From: Pseudidiomarina tainanensis
GTDB taxonomy: Bacteria > Pseudomonadota > Gammaproteobacteria > Enterobacterales > Alteromonadaceae
Length of the DNA: 64,000 nt
Reading direction: 5' to 3'
NCBI RefSeq assembly: GCF_004214835.1
Contig: NZ_PIQJ01000002.1
Span: forward strand, 248,001-312,000
Below are positions 46,378 through 57,735 of this stretch, piece after piece. Positions within the stretch are counted from its first letter, which is position 1. Each line of letters starts with the position of its first letter. The notes beneath the pieces are model-generated. The model worked only from the letters and a program-made list of their open reading frames with translations. It made no database searches and was not told the origin of the DNA. The position numbers and the translations under genes were made by a program.

Positions 46378-46384
46378 TACCTCT
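46378..46384 (+). promoter_or_regulatory. NarL-type heptamer upstream of narL and narK
   Basis: TACCTCT matches TACYYMT exactly; the inverted neighbour GGGGATA deviates at two positions. It lies about 112 bases before the narL ATG and 106 before narK. Evidence is limited to this match. Confidence 0.35.
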
Positions 46385-46495
46385 AAGGGGATAGTTTGCG
46401 CTAATCTGTACTTTGTGGCACAACATTGTGTAACAATACGTGCTTTAGAATACTGACCAAACGCAATAAAAAGTGACACAAACAAGGAGCTTGTC

Positions 46496-47140
46496 ATGTC
46501 TGACACCCCCGCTAGCATCATGCTTGTGGATGATCATCCACTGCTGCGCAAGGGCTTGAAACAACTCATTTCACTTGAAGATGGCCTTGAGGTTGTGGCT
46601 GAGTGTAGCAACGGCGCAGACGCGTTGGTAAAAGCCGAAGAGTTAGACCCTGATTTGATTATCCTGGATTTAAATATGCAGGGTATGGATGGCTTGGAAA
46701 CGCTTAAGCGCATGCGTGATAACGGCGTGACCTCGCGCATTGTTATGCTCACCGTTTCAGATGCAGATGAAGATGTTGTCACGGCCATTACCAACGGTGC
46801 CGATGGTTATCTCTTGAAAGACATGGATCCAGAGCTCCTGCTCGATCAAATCCAACGCGCCATTGAAGGCAAAATGGTGCTGAGTGAAGCGATTACTGAG
46901 GTACTTGCCACGGCATTGCGCCGTCCATCTGCGCCAACCGCCAGTAAACTGGACGGGTTGACCAACCGTGAACGCGAAATTCTTGAGTTAATCGCTAAGG
47001 GCATGAGTAACAAAGTGATTGCCCGAGAACTCGATATTTCTGATGGCACTGTGAAAGTACACGTGAAGCATTTATTGAAAAAATTAGGCTTACGCTCGCG
47101 TGTTGAAGCAGCGGTGTGGATGGTGAACCAAGACCAGTAA
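46496..47140 (+). CDS. narL: Nitrate/nitrite response regulator NarL
   Basis: This 214-residue regulator has a receiver domain (phospho-acceptor Asp58 in IILDLNMQG, acidic pair near residues 12-13, Lys of LLKDMD) and a LuxR-type HTH (LTNREREILELIAKG ... SDGTVKVHVKHLLKKL). Similarity to NarL plus the neighbouring narX and narK make the assignment firm. AAGGAGC is upstream of the ATG. A terminator follows 35 bases after the stop. Confidence 0.94.
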   Translation: MSDTPASIMLVDDHPLLRKGLKQLISLEDGLEVVAECSNGADALVKAEELDPDLIILDLNMQGMDGLETLKRMRDNGVTSRIVMLTVSDADEDVVTAITNGADGYLLKDMDPELLLDQIQRAIEGKMVLSEAITEVLATALRRPSAPTASKLDGLTNREREILELIAKGMSNKVIARELDISDGTVKVHVKHLLKKLGLRSRVEAAVWMVNQDQ

Positions 47141-47174
47141 GCTTATTGATACACATCAAAACTTTGCCGCATGA

Positions 47175-47204
47175 ATCAGCCCACACTTGTGGGCTGATTT
47201 TGTT
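47175..47204 (+). terminator. Rho-independent terminator after narL
   Basis: Ten-base arms ATCAGCCCAC and GTGGGCTGAT with a four-base loop are followed by TTTGTTT. Confidence 0.85.
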
Positions 47205-47218
47205 TGGGAGGTTTGGTG

Positions 47219-48808
47219 ATGCAACTAGGTAAGCTACTAACGCAGTCCTTGCGCGAATGCGGCGTGAACGAACTGTTTGGCATTCCTGGGGATTTTATTC
47301 TGCCATTGCTGCAGCAATTACAGGACCAACCCGACGCCCTGCCGTTTTATTATTTAACGCATGAGCCAGCTGCAGTCTACGCTGCCGATGCTGCTGCGCG
47401 TTGTGCTAATCGACCGGCCGCCATCGCTCTAACCTACGGTGCCGGTGCACTGAATGGTGTCAATGCCGTGGCACAAGCCTACGAAGAATATGTACCGCTG
47501 ATCATTATCGCCGGCTACCCGAGTGCCAAAGAAATTGCCTCAGGTTTACAAATTCATCACCAAGCGAAAACCATCGATTCACAGCGCACCGTATTTAGTG
47601 AAATAACCTGCGCGCAAGTTCGTCTCGACAATCCAGCGACGGTGGCAGAGCAGCTGCAACATGTCATCCACCAGTGCCAACAACAATCGCGCCCAGTACT
47701 TATTGAAGTGCCACGTGATGCGGTCGATTTTAAAATTGCGCCAGTGAAAGTGAACGCTCACCCCACCCCAAAAGTGATTGATGAAATTGGCTATCAGCAG
47801 TTAGTCCGCGCGCTAAGTACGGCGCGACGTCCAGTCATTTTGAGCGGTGTGAACGTGCGTCGTAGTGGTGCGCAGTTGGCCTTAGAAAGACTGGCAGAGC
47901 AGTTCAATATTCCGCTGGTGACCACGTTGTTGGGGCGCGCCAGCGTGGATCCAGAACATAGTTGCTATGGGGGTGTGTTTTGCGGTGCCAGTAATACCCG
48001 TGCGCACCAACTGCTCGATGATGCTGATTTGATACTTGCAATGGGCGTGATATATACCGACAGTAATTTTAGCGCGCATCAGCGACTCATTCGTTCACAG
48101 CACTTTTACCGAGTTAACTTCCCAGAGCAGCCCTTGAAGTTATTTTGCACACGTCTTGCAAGTGAGCCACTACCCTTATTTGAGCACCGCGATTTAACCC
48201 CAATCAAGCAGCCGGAACCAGACCACTTTGGTGCGGATACCGTCGTTCGTGAAATTCATCAGCAACTGAGCCGCCAGCGAGCAATTGTCCCCATTATCAG
48301 TGATGTCGGTGATTGCTTGTTTGCCTCGTTACAAGCCTCGCCATCCAAGTTTTTGGCACCCGCTTATTATGCGTCGATGGGTTACGCGATTCCGGCGGCT
48401 CTTGGGGTGTATGTTACCAGCCAGCGTCGACCGGTGGTGTTGGTTGGTGATGGCGCTTTCTTAATGACGGGATTGGAGCTTGCGCATAGTTTACGTTATG
48501 GCTGCCGCCCAATTGTCGTGCTATTTAACAATCACAAGTGGGACATGATTGCTACGTTTGCACCAACCCTGAAAGCCACGGCGTTGCAACATTGGCAATT
48601 TCCGCAACTGGCGGAATCCATGGGGATTCACAGCTTACGCGCACACGACCAGCAAAGTTTTGCGGCCGCCTTTGCACAGGCTTGGGCTGACCCTGATCGA
48701 GCGCATTTAATTGATGTGTGGTTGCCGGAAAATAGTCGTACTGCGCGCCTGCAGCAATTTGCGCAAACCTTGACGACGATCAACAAAACCGGTGCTAGCG
48801 AGGTATAA
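47219..48808 (+). CDS. Thiamine-diphosphate 2-keto acid decarboxylase (phenylpyruvate/indolepyruvate decarboxylase type)
   Basis: The enzyme of about 529 residues has three ThDP-enzyme domains. Asp25 (GIPGDF), the cofactor-activating Glu49 (HEPAAV), the HH pair of LQIHHQAKTID and the ThDP motif GDGAFLMTGLEL...FNN are all visible. The segment NNHKWDMIATF replaces the NN-G-Y-x-x-E of pyruvate decarboxylases, losing the active-site Glu; from memory the Azospirillum phenylpyruvate decarboxylase is similar here. Likely products are aryl acetaldehydes. The start has GGGAGG eight bases upstream. It follows narL after a terminator, so it may have its own promoter. Confidence 0.8.
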   Translation: MQLGKLLTQSLRECGVNELFGIPGDFILPLLQQLQDQPDALPFYYLTHEPAAVYAADAAARCANRPAAIALTYGAGALNGVNAVAQAYEEYVPLIIIAGYPSAKEIASGLQIHHQAKTIDSQRTVFSEITCAQVRLDNPATVAEQLQHVIHQCQQQSRPVLIEVPRDAVDFKIAPVKVNAHPTPKVIDEIGYQQLVRALSTARRPVILSGVNVRRSGAQLALERLAEQFNIPLVTTLLGRASVDPEHSCYGGVFCGASNTRAHQLLDDADLILAMGVIYTDSNFSAHQRLIRSQHFYRVNFPEQPLKLFCTRLASEPLPLFEHRDLTPIKQPEPDHFGADTVVREIHQQLSRQRAIVPIISDVGDCLFASLQASPSKFLAPAYYASMGYAIPAALGVYVTSQRRPVVLVGDGAFLMTGLELAHSLRYGCRPIVVLFNNHKWDMIATFAPTLKATALQHWQFPQLAESMGIHSLRAHDQQSFAAAFAQAWADPDRAHLIDVWLPENSRTARLQQFAQTLTTINKTGASEV

Positions 48809-48873
48809 ACTACCCAGCCAAAATTTTAACGTCCGTTTCGACCACAACCGACTGCAGTTTACACAAGGGTGTT

Positions 48874-50217
48874 ATGTCATCACATCAATCTGGACCTGAA
48901 TTATTGAGCCCCGCCGGCAGCCTGAAAGCCATGCGCTTAGCATTTGCGTATGGAGCCGATGCTGTTTATGCCGGCCAACCACGTTATAGCTTGCGCGTGC
49001 GCAACAACGAATTCGATTTACCGCGCTTGGAACAAGGTATTAACGAGGCTCACGCACTCGGCAAAAAGTTTTATGTGGTGGTCAATATTGCGCCGCATAA
49101 TGCGAAGTTAGTTTCGTTTGTGGAAGATATGGCACCGGTTGTGGCATTAAAACCGGACGCTCTGATTGTTTCTGATCCTGGCATTGTCATGTTGCTCCGT
49201 CAGCACCATCCCGAACAGGCACTGCATTTGAGTGTGCAAGCCAACACCGTCAATTGGGCAGCGGTGCAGTTTTGGCAGCAACAAGGTATTGAACGGGTGA
49301 TTTTGTCACGCGAACTCGAAGTTCGCGAAATCGCTGAGATCCGCAAAAAATGTCCAGATATGGAAATTGAAGTGTTTGTGCATGGCGCCTTGTGCATGGC
49401 GTACTCCGGCCGCTGCTTGCTCTCCGGCTATTTTAATAAGCGAGATCCGAATCAAGGCGCTTGTACGAACTCGTGTCGCTGGCCGTATCAGGTACATGAC
49501 GCTGCCGAAGATGCCGTTGGTCAGTTCAATCCAATTGATACACCCGTGTTACTCACCGAACCACAGCGCCCTGGCGAGTACATGCTGATGGACGAAGATT
49601 TGCACGGCACTTACATCATGAATTCCAAAGATTTACGCGGCATTGAACACGTTGAGGCGCTCACCCGCATGGGGGTGCACTCGTTAAAAATTGAAGGGCG
49701 CACGAAATCGCCATATTACGTTGCCCGTACCGCGCAAATTTATCGTCGCGCGATTGATGACGCAGTGGCTGGCAAACCCTTCAACCGAGGCTTGCTAGCA
49801 GAACTCGAAGGTATGGCGAACCGCGGATTTACCGAAGGTTTCTTGCGCCGTCATGTGCCCAGCGACACGCAAAACTACGACACCAGCCATAGCCTTGGCG
49901 AGCAACTCTTGGTTGGTGAAATACTTTCTGCTGAAGGCGCTAACGCTTATGTGGATGTCAAAAATGCTTTCGCTGTTGGCGACACACTCATTCTGATGAA
50001 GCCATCAGGAAATGTGTTCTTTACGCTAGACGCGATGCGCGACGCACAAGATGAACCATTGTCGCGCGCGGCTGGCGCCGGTCGTCAGGTTCATGTGCAA
50101 CTACCGATTGCGCTGACTGATGATGATGCCCAGTTCAGTATGTTGATAAAACTTGGTGAGACGAAAACGCAACAAACCATTCCCGTCGTGGAGGTGACCA
50201 ATGCCTGTAGTCATTGA
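48874..50217 (+). CDS. trhP: tRNA 5-hydroxyuridine modification protein TrhP (YegQ), U32 family
   Basis: This 447-residue U32-family protein catalyses prephenate-dependent hydroxylation of U34 in tRNA. It has the N-terminal ELLSPAGSLKAMRLAFAYGA, the [4Fe-4S] cysteines in CMAYSGRCLLSGYFNKRDPN...ACTNSC and the block SLKIEGRTKSPYYVART. Length matches YegQ and not the longer RlhA. It overlaps the ferredoxin gene by 17 bases. Confidence 0.92.
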   Translation: MSSHQSGPELLSPAGSLKAMRLAFAYGADAVYAGQPRYSLRVRNNEFDLPRLEQGINEAHALGKKFYVVVNIAPHNAKLVSFVEDMAPVVALKPDALIVSDPGIVMLLRQHHPEQALHLSVQANTVNWAAVQFWQQQGIERVILSRELEVREIAEIRKKCPDMEIEVFVHGALCMAYSGRCLLSGYFNKRDPNQGACTNSCRWPYQVHDAAEDAVGQFNPIDTPVLLTEPQRPGEYMLMDEDLHGTYIMNSKDLRGIEHVEALTRMGVHSLKIEGRTKSPYYVARTAQIYRRAIDDAVAGKPFNRGLLAELEGMANRGFTEGFLRRHVPSDTQNYDTSHSLGEQLLVGEILSAEGANAYVDVKNAFAVGDTLILMKPSGNVFFTLDAMRDAQDEPLSRAAGAGRQVHVQLPIALTDDDAQFSMLIKLGETKTQQTIPVVEVTNACSH

Positions 50218-50398
50218 TAGCGATTGTATTAATTGCGATATGTGTGTTCCTGAATGCCCGAATGATGCCATTGCCATGGGCAAAGAACACTATGTTGTGG
50301 ACGTGAATAAATGTACCGAGTGCGTCGGCTTCTACGACGAACCCGCCTGCATTCCAGTGTGTCCGATTGAGTGCATGACGCTCGTTGTCGTAAGTTAA
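50201..50398 (+). CDS. yfhL: YfhL-type 2[4Fe-4S] ferredoxin
   Basis: The 65-residue ferredoxin binds two clusters through C-x2-C-x2-C-x3-CP (CINCDMCVPECP) and a second C-x2-C-x8-C-x3-C motif, the Alvin type with an insert between ligands. It overlaps trhP, so a role as electron donor to TrhP is plausible but inferred from position. Confidence 0.93.
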   Translation: MPVVIDSDCINCDMCVPECPNDAIAMGKEHYVVDVNKCTECVGFYDEPACIPVCPIECMTLVVVS

Positions 50399-50490
50399 TT
50401 ATAATTAACTCACACTATTCTATAAGTAGCTTGAGTTTCCAGAACACTAGACTAGTATTTGATTAACTTATTTAAGTTTAAGGAGTTAAC

Positions 50491-51075
50491 ATGGAAGTCT
50501 CAAATCGGAAACTAGTAATCGGTTGTTTACTGTTTACATTGCTCTTTTCAAGACCAGTATTCGCTGACGAAGCAGATGAAATTGAAGGCATATCTCTCGG
50601 ATGTCAAGTAACATCTGTATTCATTGGCGGAGCATTAGTCAATGCAGGTTTAAGGATGTACAACTTATCTCAAAGTGTTTCCAGCGGCATAGCTGCCGTA
50701 TCTGGTGCATTTGGCCCAAACGTTTTAGATGAAGTCTGCGATGCGACCGCCGAGGAAATGCTCCGATACGCACGGAGTCATGCTCCGATTGATTACGATT
50801 CCTATATAAGCGAAAACTGTAATGGTGATCCTTTTGGATGCACAGACCCGAGTCTTATCGTAAATTCTAACAGCTGTTCTACTTATGTTTTATGCCCGGA
50901 TTCTCCCCTGAACTGTTCGTCCTTTATTGTTTGCATTGACCCGATGCTTGGAGAAAACGGCTTTTCTACTAACGACTTGATCGCCGCGACTAATTATCTA
51001 TCAACTTCTTGGTTACAAGGGTTTTGGCATTCACCAAATTCCGAGGGCGGAAAGCAAGCGTGGGAAATCAACTAA
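50491..51075 (+). CDS. Cysteine-rich exported protein of unknown function
   Basis: The 194-residue product has a clear signal peptide (about 1-25, LLFTLLFSRPVFA before DEADE). The mature part is acidic with about ten cysteines, mostly in the second half (ENCNGDPFGC, NSCSTYVLCPDSPLNC, FIVCID). These suggest a disulfide-rich periplasmic or outer-membrane protein. A short hydrophobic stretch near residues 45-60 could insert in a membrane. AAGGAG precedes the ATG. Base composition is visibly AT-richer than in neighbouring genes. I do not recognise a family. Confidence 0.7.
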   Translation: MEVSNRKLVIGCLLFTLLFSRPVFADEADEIEGISLGCQVTSVFIGGALVNAGLRMYNLSQSVSSGIAAVSGAFGPNVLDEVCDATAEEMLRYARSHAPIDYDSYISENCNGDPFGCTDPSLIVNSNSCSTYVLCPDSPLNCSSFIVCIDPMLGENGFSTNDLIAATNYLSTSWLQGFWHSPNSEGGKQAWEIN

Positions 51076-51100
51076 AACTGTAAGTAAAGGGCAGATTATT

Positions 51101-51442
51101 ATGTTTACTTACTATGAACTTTCAAAGCTATTCGCCTTAGGAGTAATCTTTGGGTATTTCCTTTATCGGAAGATGAGTAGACAAACTCTCAATAAACCAT
51201 GTACATACACTAAGGGAAGTCTTGTTTATTGGCGAACCTTTGGCGAGATACTCCTAGGGGTGACTGTCGGCCTCGGAGCTTTTTCTATAATTTTTCAAGA
51301 GCTGCGAAGCATGACATCCTATCAACCAGTGTCGCTATATCGGCTTCTAGCTGAAGGAATAATATTATCCTTTTTCATTTTTGCGTCAGCAGTTATGCTT
51401 TTTCACATATCGCGAATTTTTAATACGACAAACAAGCGCTGA
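51101..51442 (+). CDS. Small membrane protein of unknown function
   Basis: The 113-residue product has about three hydrophobic helices (about 6-21, 46-66 and 83-104) separated by short charged loops. It starts 26 bases after the cysteine-rich gene and shares its AT-rich composition, so the two probably form one acquired unit. The 3' end overlaps the degenerate gene on the other strand by 23 bases. No family recognised. Confidence 0.6.
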   Translation: MFTYYELSKLFALGVIFGYFLYRKMSRQTLNKPCTYTKGSLVYWRTFGEILLGVTVGLGAFSIIFQELRSMTSYQPVSLYRLLAEGIILSFFIFASAVMLFHISRIFNTTNKR

Positions 51443-51894
51443 GGTGGTTCTGCCAAAATGCGGGAGGTTGCTTCATGGTGCGGCGACCTACGCTGATTTC
51501 GCACATGCACTGATGATTGATGCGCGCACGCGGTAACGGTAGCACAACCACCCCGGTTGCATTGGCATAATCAGTAATGGCTTGAATTAGCGCCTCTTCG
51601 TCGCGATTAATATGCAAATGGAACATGGCCGCCAATTTCACGCATCGGTAACTCCAGCACAATTGCCGCTAGTTCTTCCGTTTTGGCTTGTTTTAAATCG
51701 TTCAGCGTTAACACATCCTCCGCATCACCCAATAACTGGCCTTTGAGCCCCCACAATTGCTGATAGCCATCTTGTTCATGCAGAACAAGATGTGATGTTG
51801 GGTGCAGACCAATTTGCTGTTTCTGGCGGGTGGCGCAAGATTGACCACTGCGCATCGCAGGCAGCTTGTTGATAGGCTTGGCGTAATGAGGTCA
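51420..51894 (-). pseudogene. Remnant of a threonine-aldolase-family (beta-eliminating lyase) gene
   Basis: Three fragments in different frames line up in order. A plausible N-terminus, MTSLRQAYQQAACDAQWS, starts at 51894. A middle block with HPTSHLVLHEQDGYQ and VLELPMREIGGHVP follows in another frame (about 51607-51850). A C-terminal block with MFHLHINRDEEALIQ and CEISVGRRTM runs in a third frame to 51420. The gaps between blocks imply two internal deletions removing well over half of a protein of about 340 residues. The family call is from memory of related sequences. Confidence 0.6.
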
Positions 51895-51985
51895 TGAGAC
51901 TGTCTCTTATTCTTGAAATACTGGGCTATTAAACCGAGTTTCATCGAAAAAAGCTATTACGTTGGTCGTTTTTATTTACTTTGAC

Positions 51986-54220
<2,235 letters not shown>

Positions 54221-54229
54221 TAAACCTTC

Positions 54230-54266
54230 ACATTCACGCTCTGTTCGTTCAACAGAGCGTGAATGT
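54230..54266. terminator. Long perfect hairpin after katG
   Basis: Sixteen-base perfect arms begin ACATTCACGC at 54230 and end GCGTGAATGT at 54266, around a five-base loop. There is no T tract, so it is a strong stem that may end or protect the katG transcript. Confidence 0.6.
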
Positions 54267-54337
54267 AAGTTCGATTGTGCGAAACAGACGAACAGGCTAT
54301 TCTGGGTTCAGTTTGTTGTTAACCCCGAGAGAAGCAT

Positions 54338-55468
54338 GTGTTCATTCATCTGCCGACATTAATTATTACGACGATTATTTTAAATGGTGTACTCGGAACA
54401 ACACTGCTCGCAATTCATCGTGCCATCCCGTCCCAAAAGAGCTTCAAGACATGGGCGCTCGCTTGCTTCTTATTTGCGTTGGCAAACATTTTAACTGCCC
54501 TACGAGGCACTCTTGAGCAACCTTGGCTCACCATTTTTGTGGCCGATCTATTGATCATCAGCGTGCCATTACTCGCATTACATGGCATGCGGCAATACCG
54601 ACAACAAACAGCTATTGCGCCCACGAGTATCATTCTGACGTTAACCGGTAGCGCCGTTGTATTGGTCGTTGCTCAAGCTTTCGCATCGATTGCACAAGCA
54701 ATCACCGCTATCATCTGTGGTTTGATTTACCTATTTGCCGCCAACTATCTTCGCCATATTCGACCTACACCACGTGTCATGCGACACTTATTAATGGGTC
54801 TGTTTGGGGTGCATGGCTTGTTGATGTTAATGATGGCGGGCACATCATTACAGCACATTGATACGCATCAAAATTTATTAACCTCTTTACTCATGGCGCA
54901 CTTAATCATGACGACCATGACAACGTTGCTGTTTCCTGTCCTCGCGTTTTCCCATAATGAACGTCAGCTTCTAAAGATTGCGCATTTAGATGAACTGACG
55001 GAGTTATTTAATCGGCGTGCGTTTTTTGAACAAGGTGCGCTACTTCTCGCACAAAATAAGCAACTGGAAAAACCGTCCTGTATCTTGATGATCGATCTCG
55101 ACCATTTCAAATCGATTAATGACAAGTTTGGTCACGCCGCAGGTGACGCATGCCTGCGCCACGTTGCCGAAATTATCCGAAATCACATGCGTGAACGCGA
55201 TGTCGCCGCACGTATTGGAGGTGAGGAATTTGCCGTGGCACTCGCCGACGTTGACCGACCACAGGCAGAACGAGTAAGCCTACGTTTAGTTGAACGCATC
55301 GCCTCGCAGCCGTTGCATTTCGATGGCTATGATATTGCGCTGACCGTTAGTGTTGGAGGGATTCTTAACCGCAACAGCGCGCGCCCGTTGGATGACTTGC
55401 TCAACGATGCTGACACGGCGCTTTATGCAGCCAAAGCTGGTGGCCGAAACCAATTCAAATTTGCATGA
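54338..55468 (+). CDS. Membrane-bound diguanylate cyclase (GGDEF)
   Basis: The 376-residue protein has about seven N-terminal transmembrane helices (residues 5-205) and a C-terminal GGDEF domain. The active site reads GGEEF, and the inhibitory RxxD site is RERD five residues before it, so the enzyme should make cyclic di-GMP with product feedback. The start is GTG with GAGAGAAG upstream. The sensor region matches no named domain that I recognise. Confidence 0.9.
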   Translation: MFIHLPTLIITTIILNGVLGTTLLAIHRAIPSQKSFKTWALACFLFALANILTALRGTLEQPWLTIFVADLLIISVPLLALHGMRQYRQQTAIAPTSIILTLTGSAVVLVVAQAFASIAQAITAIICGLIYLFAANYLRHIRPTPRVMRHLLMGLFGVHGLLMLMMAGTSLQHIDTHQNLLTSLLMAHLIMTTMTTLLFPVLAFSHNERQLLKIAHLDELTELFNRRAFFEQGALLLAQNKQLEKPSCILMIDLDHFKSINDKFGHAAGDACLRHVAEIIRNHMRERDVAARIGGEEFAVALADVDRPQAERVSLRLVERIASQPLHFDGYDIALTVSVGGILNRNSARPLDDLLNDADTALYAAKAGGRNQFKFA

Positions 55469-55488
55469 GTGATTTGCGCGAATTCCGC

Positions 55489-56325
55489 TTAGCTTTGTTG
55501 TTGGCAAAGCAGCCGTAACCAATCTAATGCCGGTTGCCCCGCTTTTGAGCGCGGATAGGCCAAACCAATCGTGCGCTGTAATGTCACGTCTTGCAAAGGG
55601 CGTAAAACGACATCTTGGCGTTCGTGCAGCACATCAAAGTCCGGAACCAACGCGACTCCAACGCCCGCAGAAACTAAGCCCAGTGCATATTCAATCGTGT
55701 GAATGTCTGCGCGGATATCTGGCTGGATACCATTGCGAATAAGTTCCGGATAAAACTGCGACCAGGCATCGCACGGTGTCCGCTTGATCAAGGCGAGTCC
55801 ATCAAAGTCTTCCAGTTGCAAACTTTGCTTCAGTGCTAACGGGTGGCCTGCTGGCAACGCAATCAAAAAATGGTCGGTCCATATTGGCAAAAACTGTTCG
55901 CCAGCCTTGAGCATTTTGGGCGTGATAATTCGCGCATCCGCTTCATCTTCTGGCTCAACCAAATGTAGTTCTAGCCCTTCAACACCAGCGCTAAATTCTC
56001 GTAGCAATTGACTCATTCGTTCCACGCCCAACGCGCGAATCAAGCCCAACCGGAATTGCACCCGCTTGACACTGTGCCGAAACGACGCCTTAAGCGACTG
56101 CATTTGACTCAGCAGGCGCCCTGCATGGCCATACAAGCGCTCACCATCTTCGGTCGGCGTGACGCCTCGCGATTGTCTGATAAACAGCACGGCGCCCAAC
56201 TCATCTTCGAGTTGCTGCAACGCCGCTGACAAGCTGGGTTGCGCGACATGACAGGCGCGCGCAGCTGCGCTAATACTGCCGTTTTCGTACACTGCGACGA
56301 AGTAATTTAGTTGCCGTAAATCCAT
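55489..56325 (-). CDS. LysR-family transcriptional regulator (GcdR-like position)
   Basis: The 278-residue protein has an N-terminal winged HTH (MDLRQLNYFVAVYENGSISAAARACHVAQPSLSAALQQLE) and a LysR effector domain. It is slightly short for the family. Divergence from gcdH suggests it is the local activator, as the LysR protein GcdR is for gcdH in Pseudomonas, but this is inferred from position. Confidence 0.88.
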   Translation of the reverse strand: MDLRQLNYFVAVYENGSISAAARACHVAQPSLSAALQQLEDELGAVLFIRQSRGVTPTEDGERLYGHAGRLLSQMQSLKASFRHSVKRVQFRLGLIRALGVERMSQLLREFSAGVEGLELHLVEPEDEADARIITPKMLKAGEQFLPIWTDHFLIALPAGHPLALKQSLQLEDFDGLALIKRTPCDAWSQFYPELIRNGIQPDIRADIHTIEYALGLVSAGVGVALVPDFDVLHERQDVVLRPLQDVTLQRTIGLAYPRSKAGQPALDWLRLLCQQQS

Positions 56326-56406
56326 AGGTAAAAGCTATAGCTGGTTTAGTTTTTATATGATTTAACTTTACAACAAACAGGAGTAAAGTGAGAACAAATA
56401 AAAAAG

Positions 56407-56505
56407 CGTTGTTCGTTATTCGTGCGCTTCGCTGTTCGTCCGCTGCGCTATTCGAAGAGTGCGAAGCACGGACGAACAGTGAGTGAAACGAACGTACGAA
56501 CAACG
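56407..56505. repeat. Long imperfect inverted repeat upstream of gcdH
   Basis: Outer arms CGTTGTTCGT (56407-56416) and ACGAACAACG (56496-56505), and inner arms CTGTTCGTCCG (56432-56442) and CGGACGAACAG (56469-56479), fold into one stem of about 100 bases. GCGCTTCG-type words recur inside. It fills much of the 207-base gap between the LysR gene and gcdH, and resembles a small non-coding mobile or REP-like element. Confidence 0.6.
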
Positions 56506-56532
56506 AATCACGTATTTAACAGAGGATTTCTC

Positions 56533-57708
56533 ATGGCTCGTTTTCCTTTTGACTGGCAAGACCCATTCCAATTTTCATCCATGCTGAGCGAAGAAGAACG
56601 CATGATTCGCGATACCGCCCATCAGTACTGCCAAGAAAAGCTGATGACTCGGGTGCTAACGGCAAACCGCGAAGAGCGTTTTGACCGCGAAATCATGAAC
56701 GAACTCGGCGAACTCGGCTTATTGGGCGCGACGTTGCCAGAAAAGTACGGCTGTGCTGAAGTCAACCACGTTTGTTATGGCTTGATTGCGCGTGAAGTTG
56801 AGCGTGTGGATAGCGGCTATCGTAGTGCCATGAGTGTGCAATCGAGCTTAGTGATGCACCCAATTTATGCCTACGGCACCGAAGAGCAACGCATGAAATA
56901 CTTGCCGAAATTGGCAAGCGGTGAGTGGGTTGGTTGCTTTGGTTTGACCGAGCCAGATGCCGGTTCTGACCCTGCTAGTATGCGCACTACGGCGAAAAAA
57001 GTTGACGGCGGCTATGTGCTCAAAGGCAGCAAGATGTGGATCACCAACTCGCCGATTGCCGATGTATTCGTGGTGTGGGCGAAGCTTGATGGTGAAATTC
57101 GCGGCTTCGTGCTGGAAAAAGGTATGAAAGGATTGTCGGCGCCGAAAATCGAAGGCAAATTCTCACTACGCGCGTCGATTACGGGTGAAATTGTGATGGA
57201 TAACGTCGAAGTGCCGGAAGATGCTTTGCTACCGAATGTCAGCGGCCTGAAAGGTCCGTTCGGTTGCTTGAACAAAGCGCGTTACGGTATTGCATGGGGC
57301 GCATTAGGTGCCGCTGAGTTTTGTTGGCATGCGGCGCGTCAATACACGCTTGACCGTCAGCAATTCAACCGTCCACTGGCAGCAACCCAGCTTATTCAGA
57401 AGAAGTTAGCTGATATGCAAACTGAGATTACCATTGGTTTGTTGAGCTGCCTGCAAGCTGGCCGTTTGATGGATTTAGACCAGTTACCACCAGAAACGAT
57501 TTCACTCATTAAGCGCAACTCATGTGGTAAAGCGTTGGATATCGCTCGCGTTGCCCGCGATATGCACGGCGGAAACGGTATCGCTGATGAGTACCATGTG
57601 ATTCGTCACGTAATGAACCTTGAAGCGGTAAATACCTACGAAGGCACGCACGATGTTCACGCGTTAATTTTGGGTCGCGCTCAAACTGGTTTACAAGCAT
57701 TCGGTTAA
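56533..57708 (+). CDS. gcdH: Glutaryl-CoA dehydrogenase
   Basis: This 391-residue acyl-CoA dehydrogenase decarboxylates glutaryl-CoA to crotonyl-CoA in lysine and tryptophan catabolism. GcdH-type features are FDWQDPFQF at the N-terminus, [15 protein letters not shown], and the catalytic Glu in [17 protein letters not shown]. The ATG at 56533 follows AGAGGA and matches the family. The frame stays open upstream through the inverted repeat. It leads the gcdH-E1-acyltransferase run. Confidence 0.92.
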   Translation: MARFPFDWQDPFQFSSMLSEEERMIRDTAHQYCQEKLMTRVLTANREERFDREIMNELGELGLLGATLPEKYGCAEVNHVCYGLIAREVERVDSGYRSAMSVQSSLVMHPIYAYGTEEQRMKYLPKLASGEWVGCFGLTEPDAGSDPASMRTTAKKVDGGYVLKGSKMWITNSPIADVFVVWAKLDGEIRGFVLEKGMKGLSAPKIEGKFSLRASITGEIVMDNVEVPEDALLPNVSGLKGPFGCLNKARYGIAWGALGAAEFCWHAARQYTLDRQQFNRPLAATQLIQKKLADMQTEITIGLLSCLQAGRLMDLDQLPPETISLIKRNSCGKALDIARVARDMHGGNGIADEYHVIRHVMNLEAVNTYEGTHDVHALILGRAQTGLQAFG

Positions 57709-57735
57709 ACCCACTCGGTCGCAGGAGGTTTCCCT

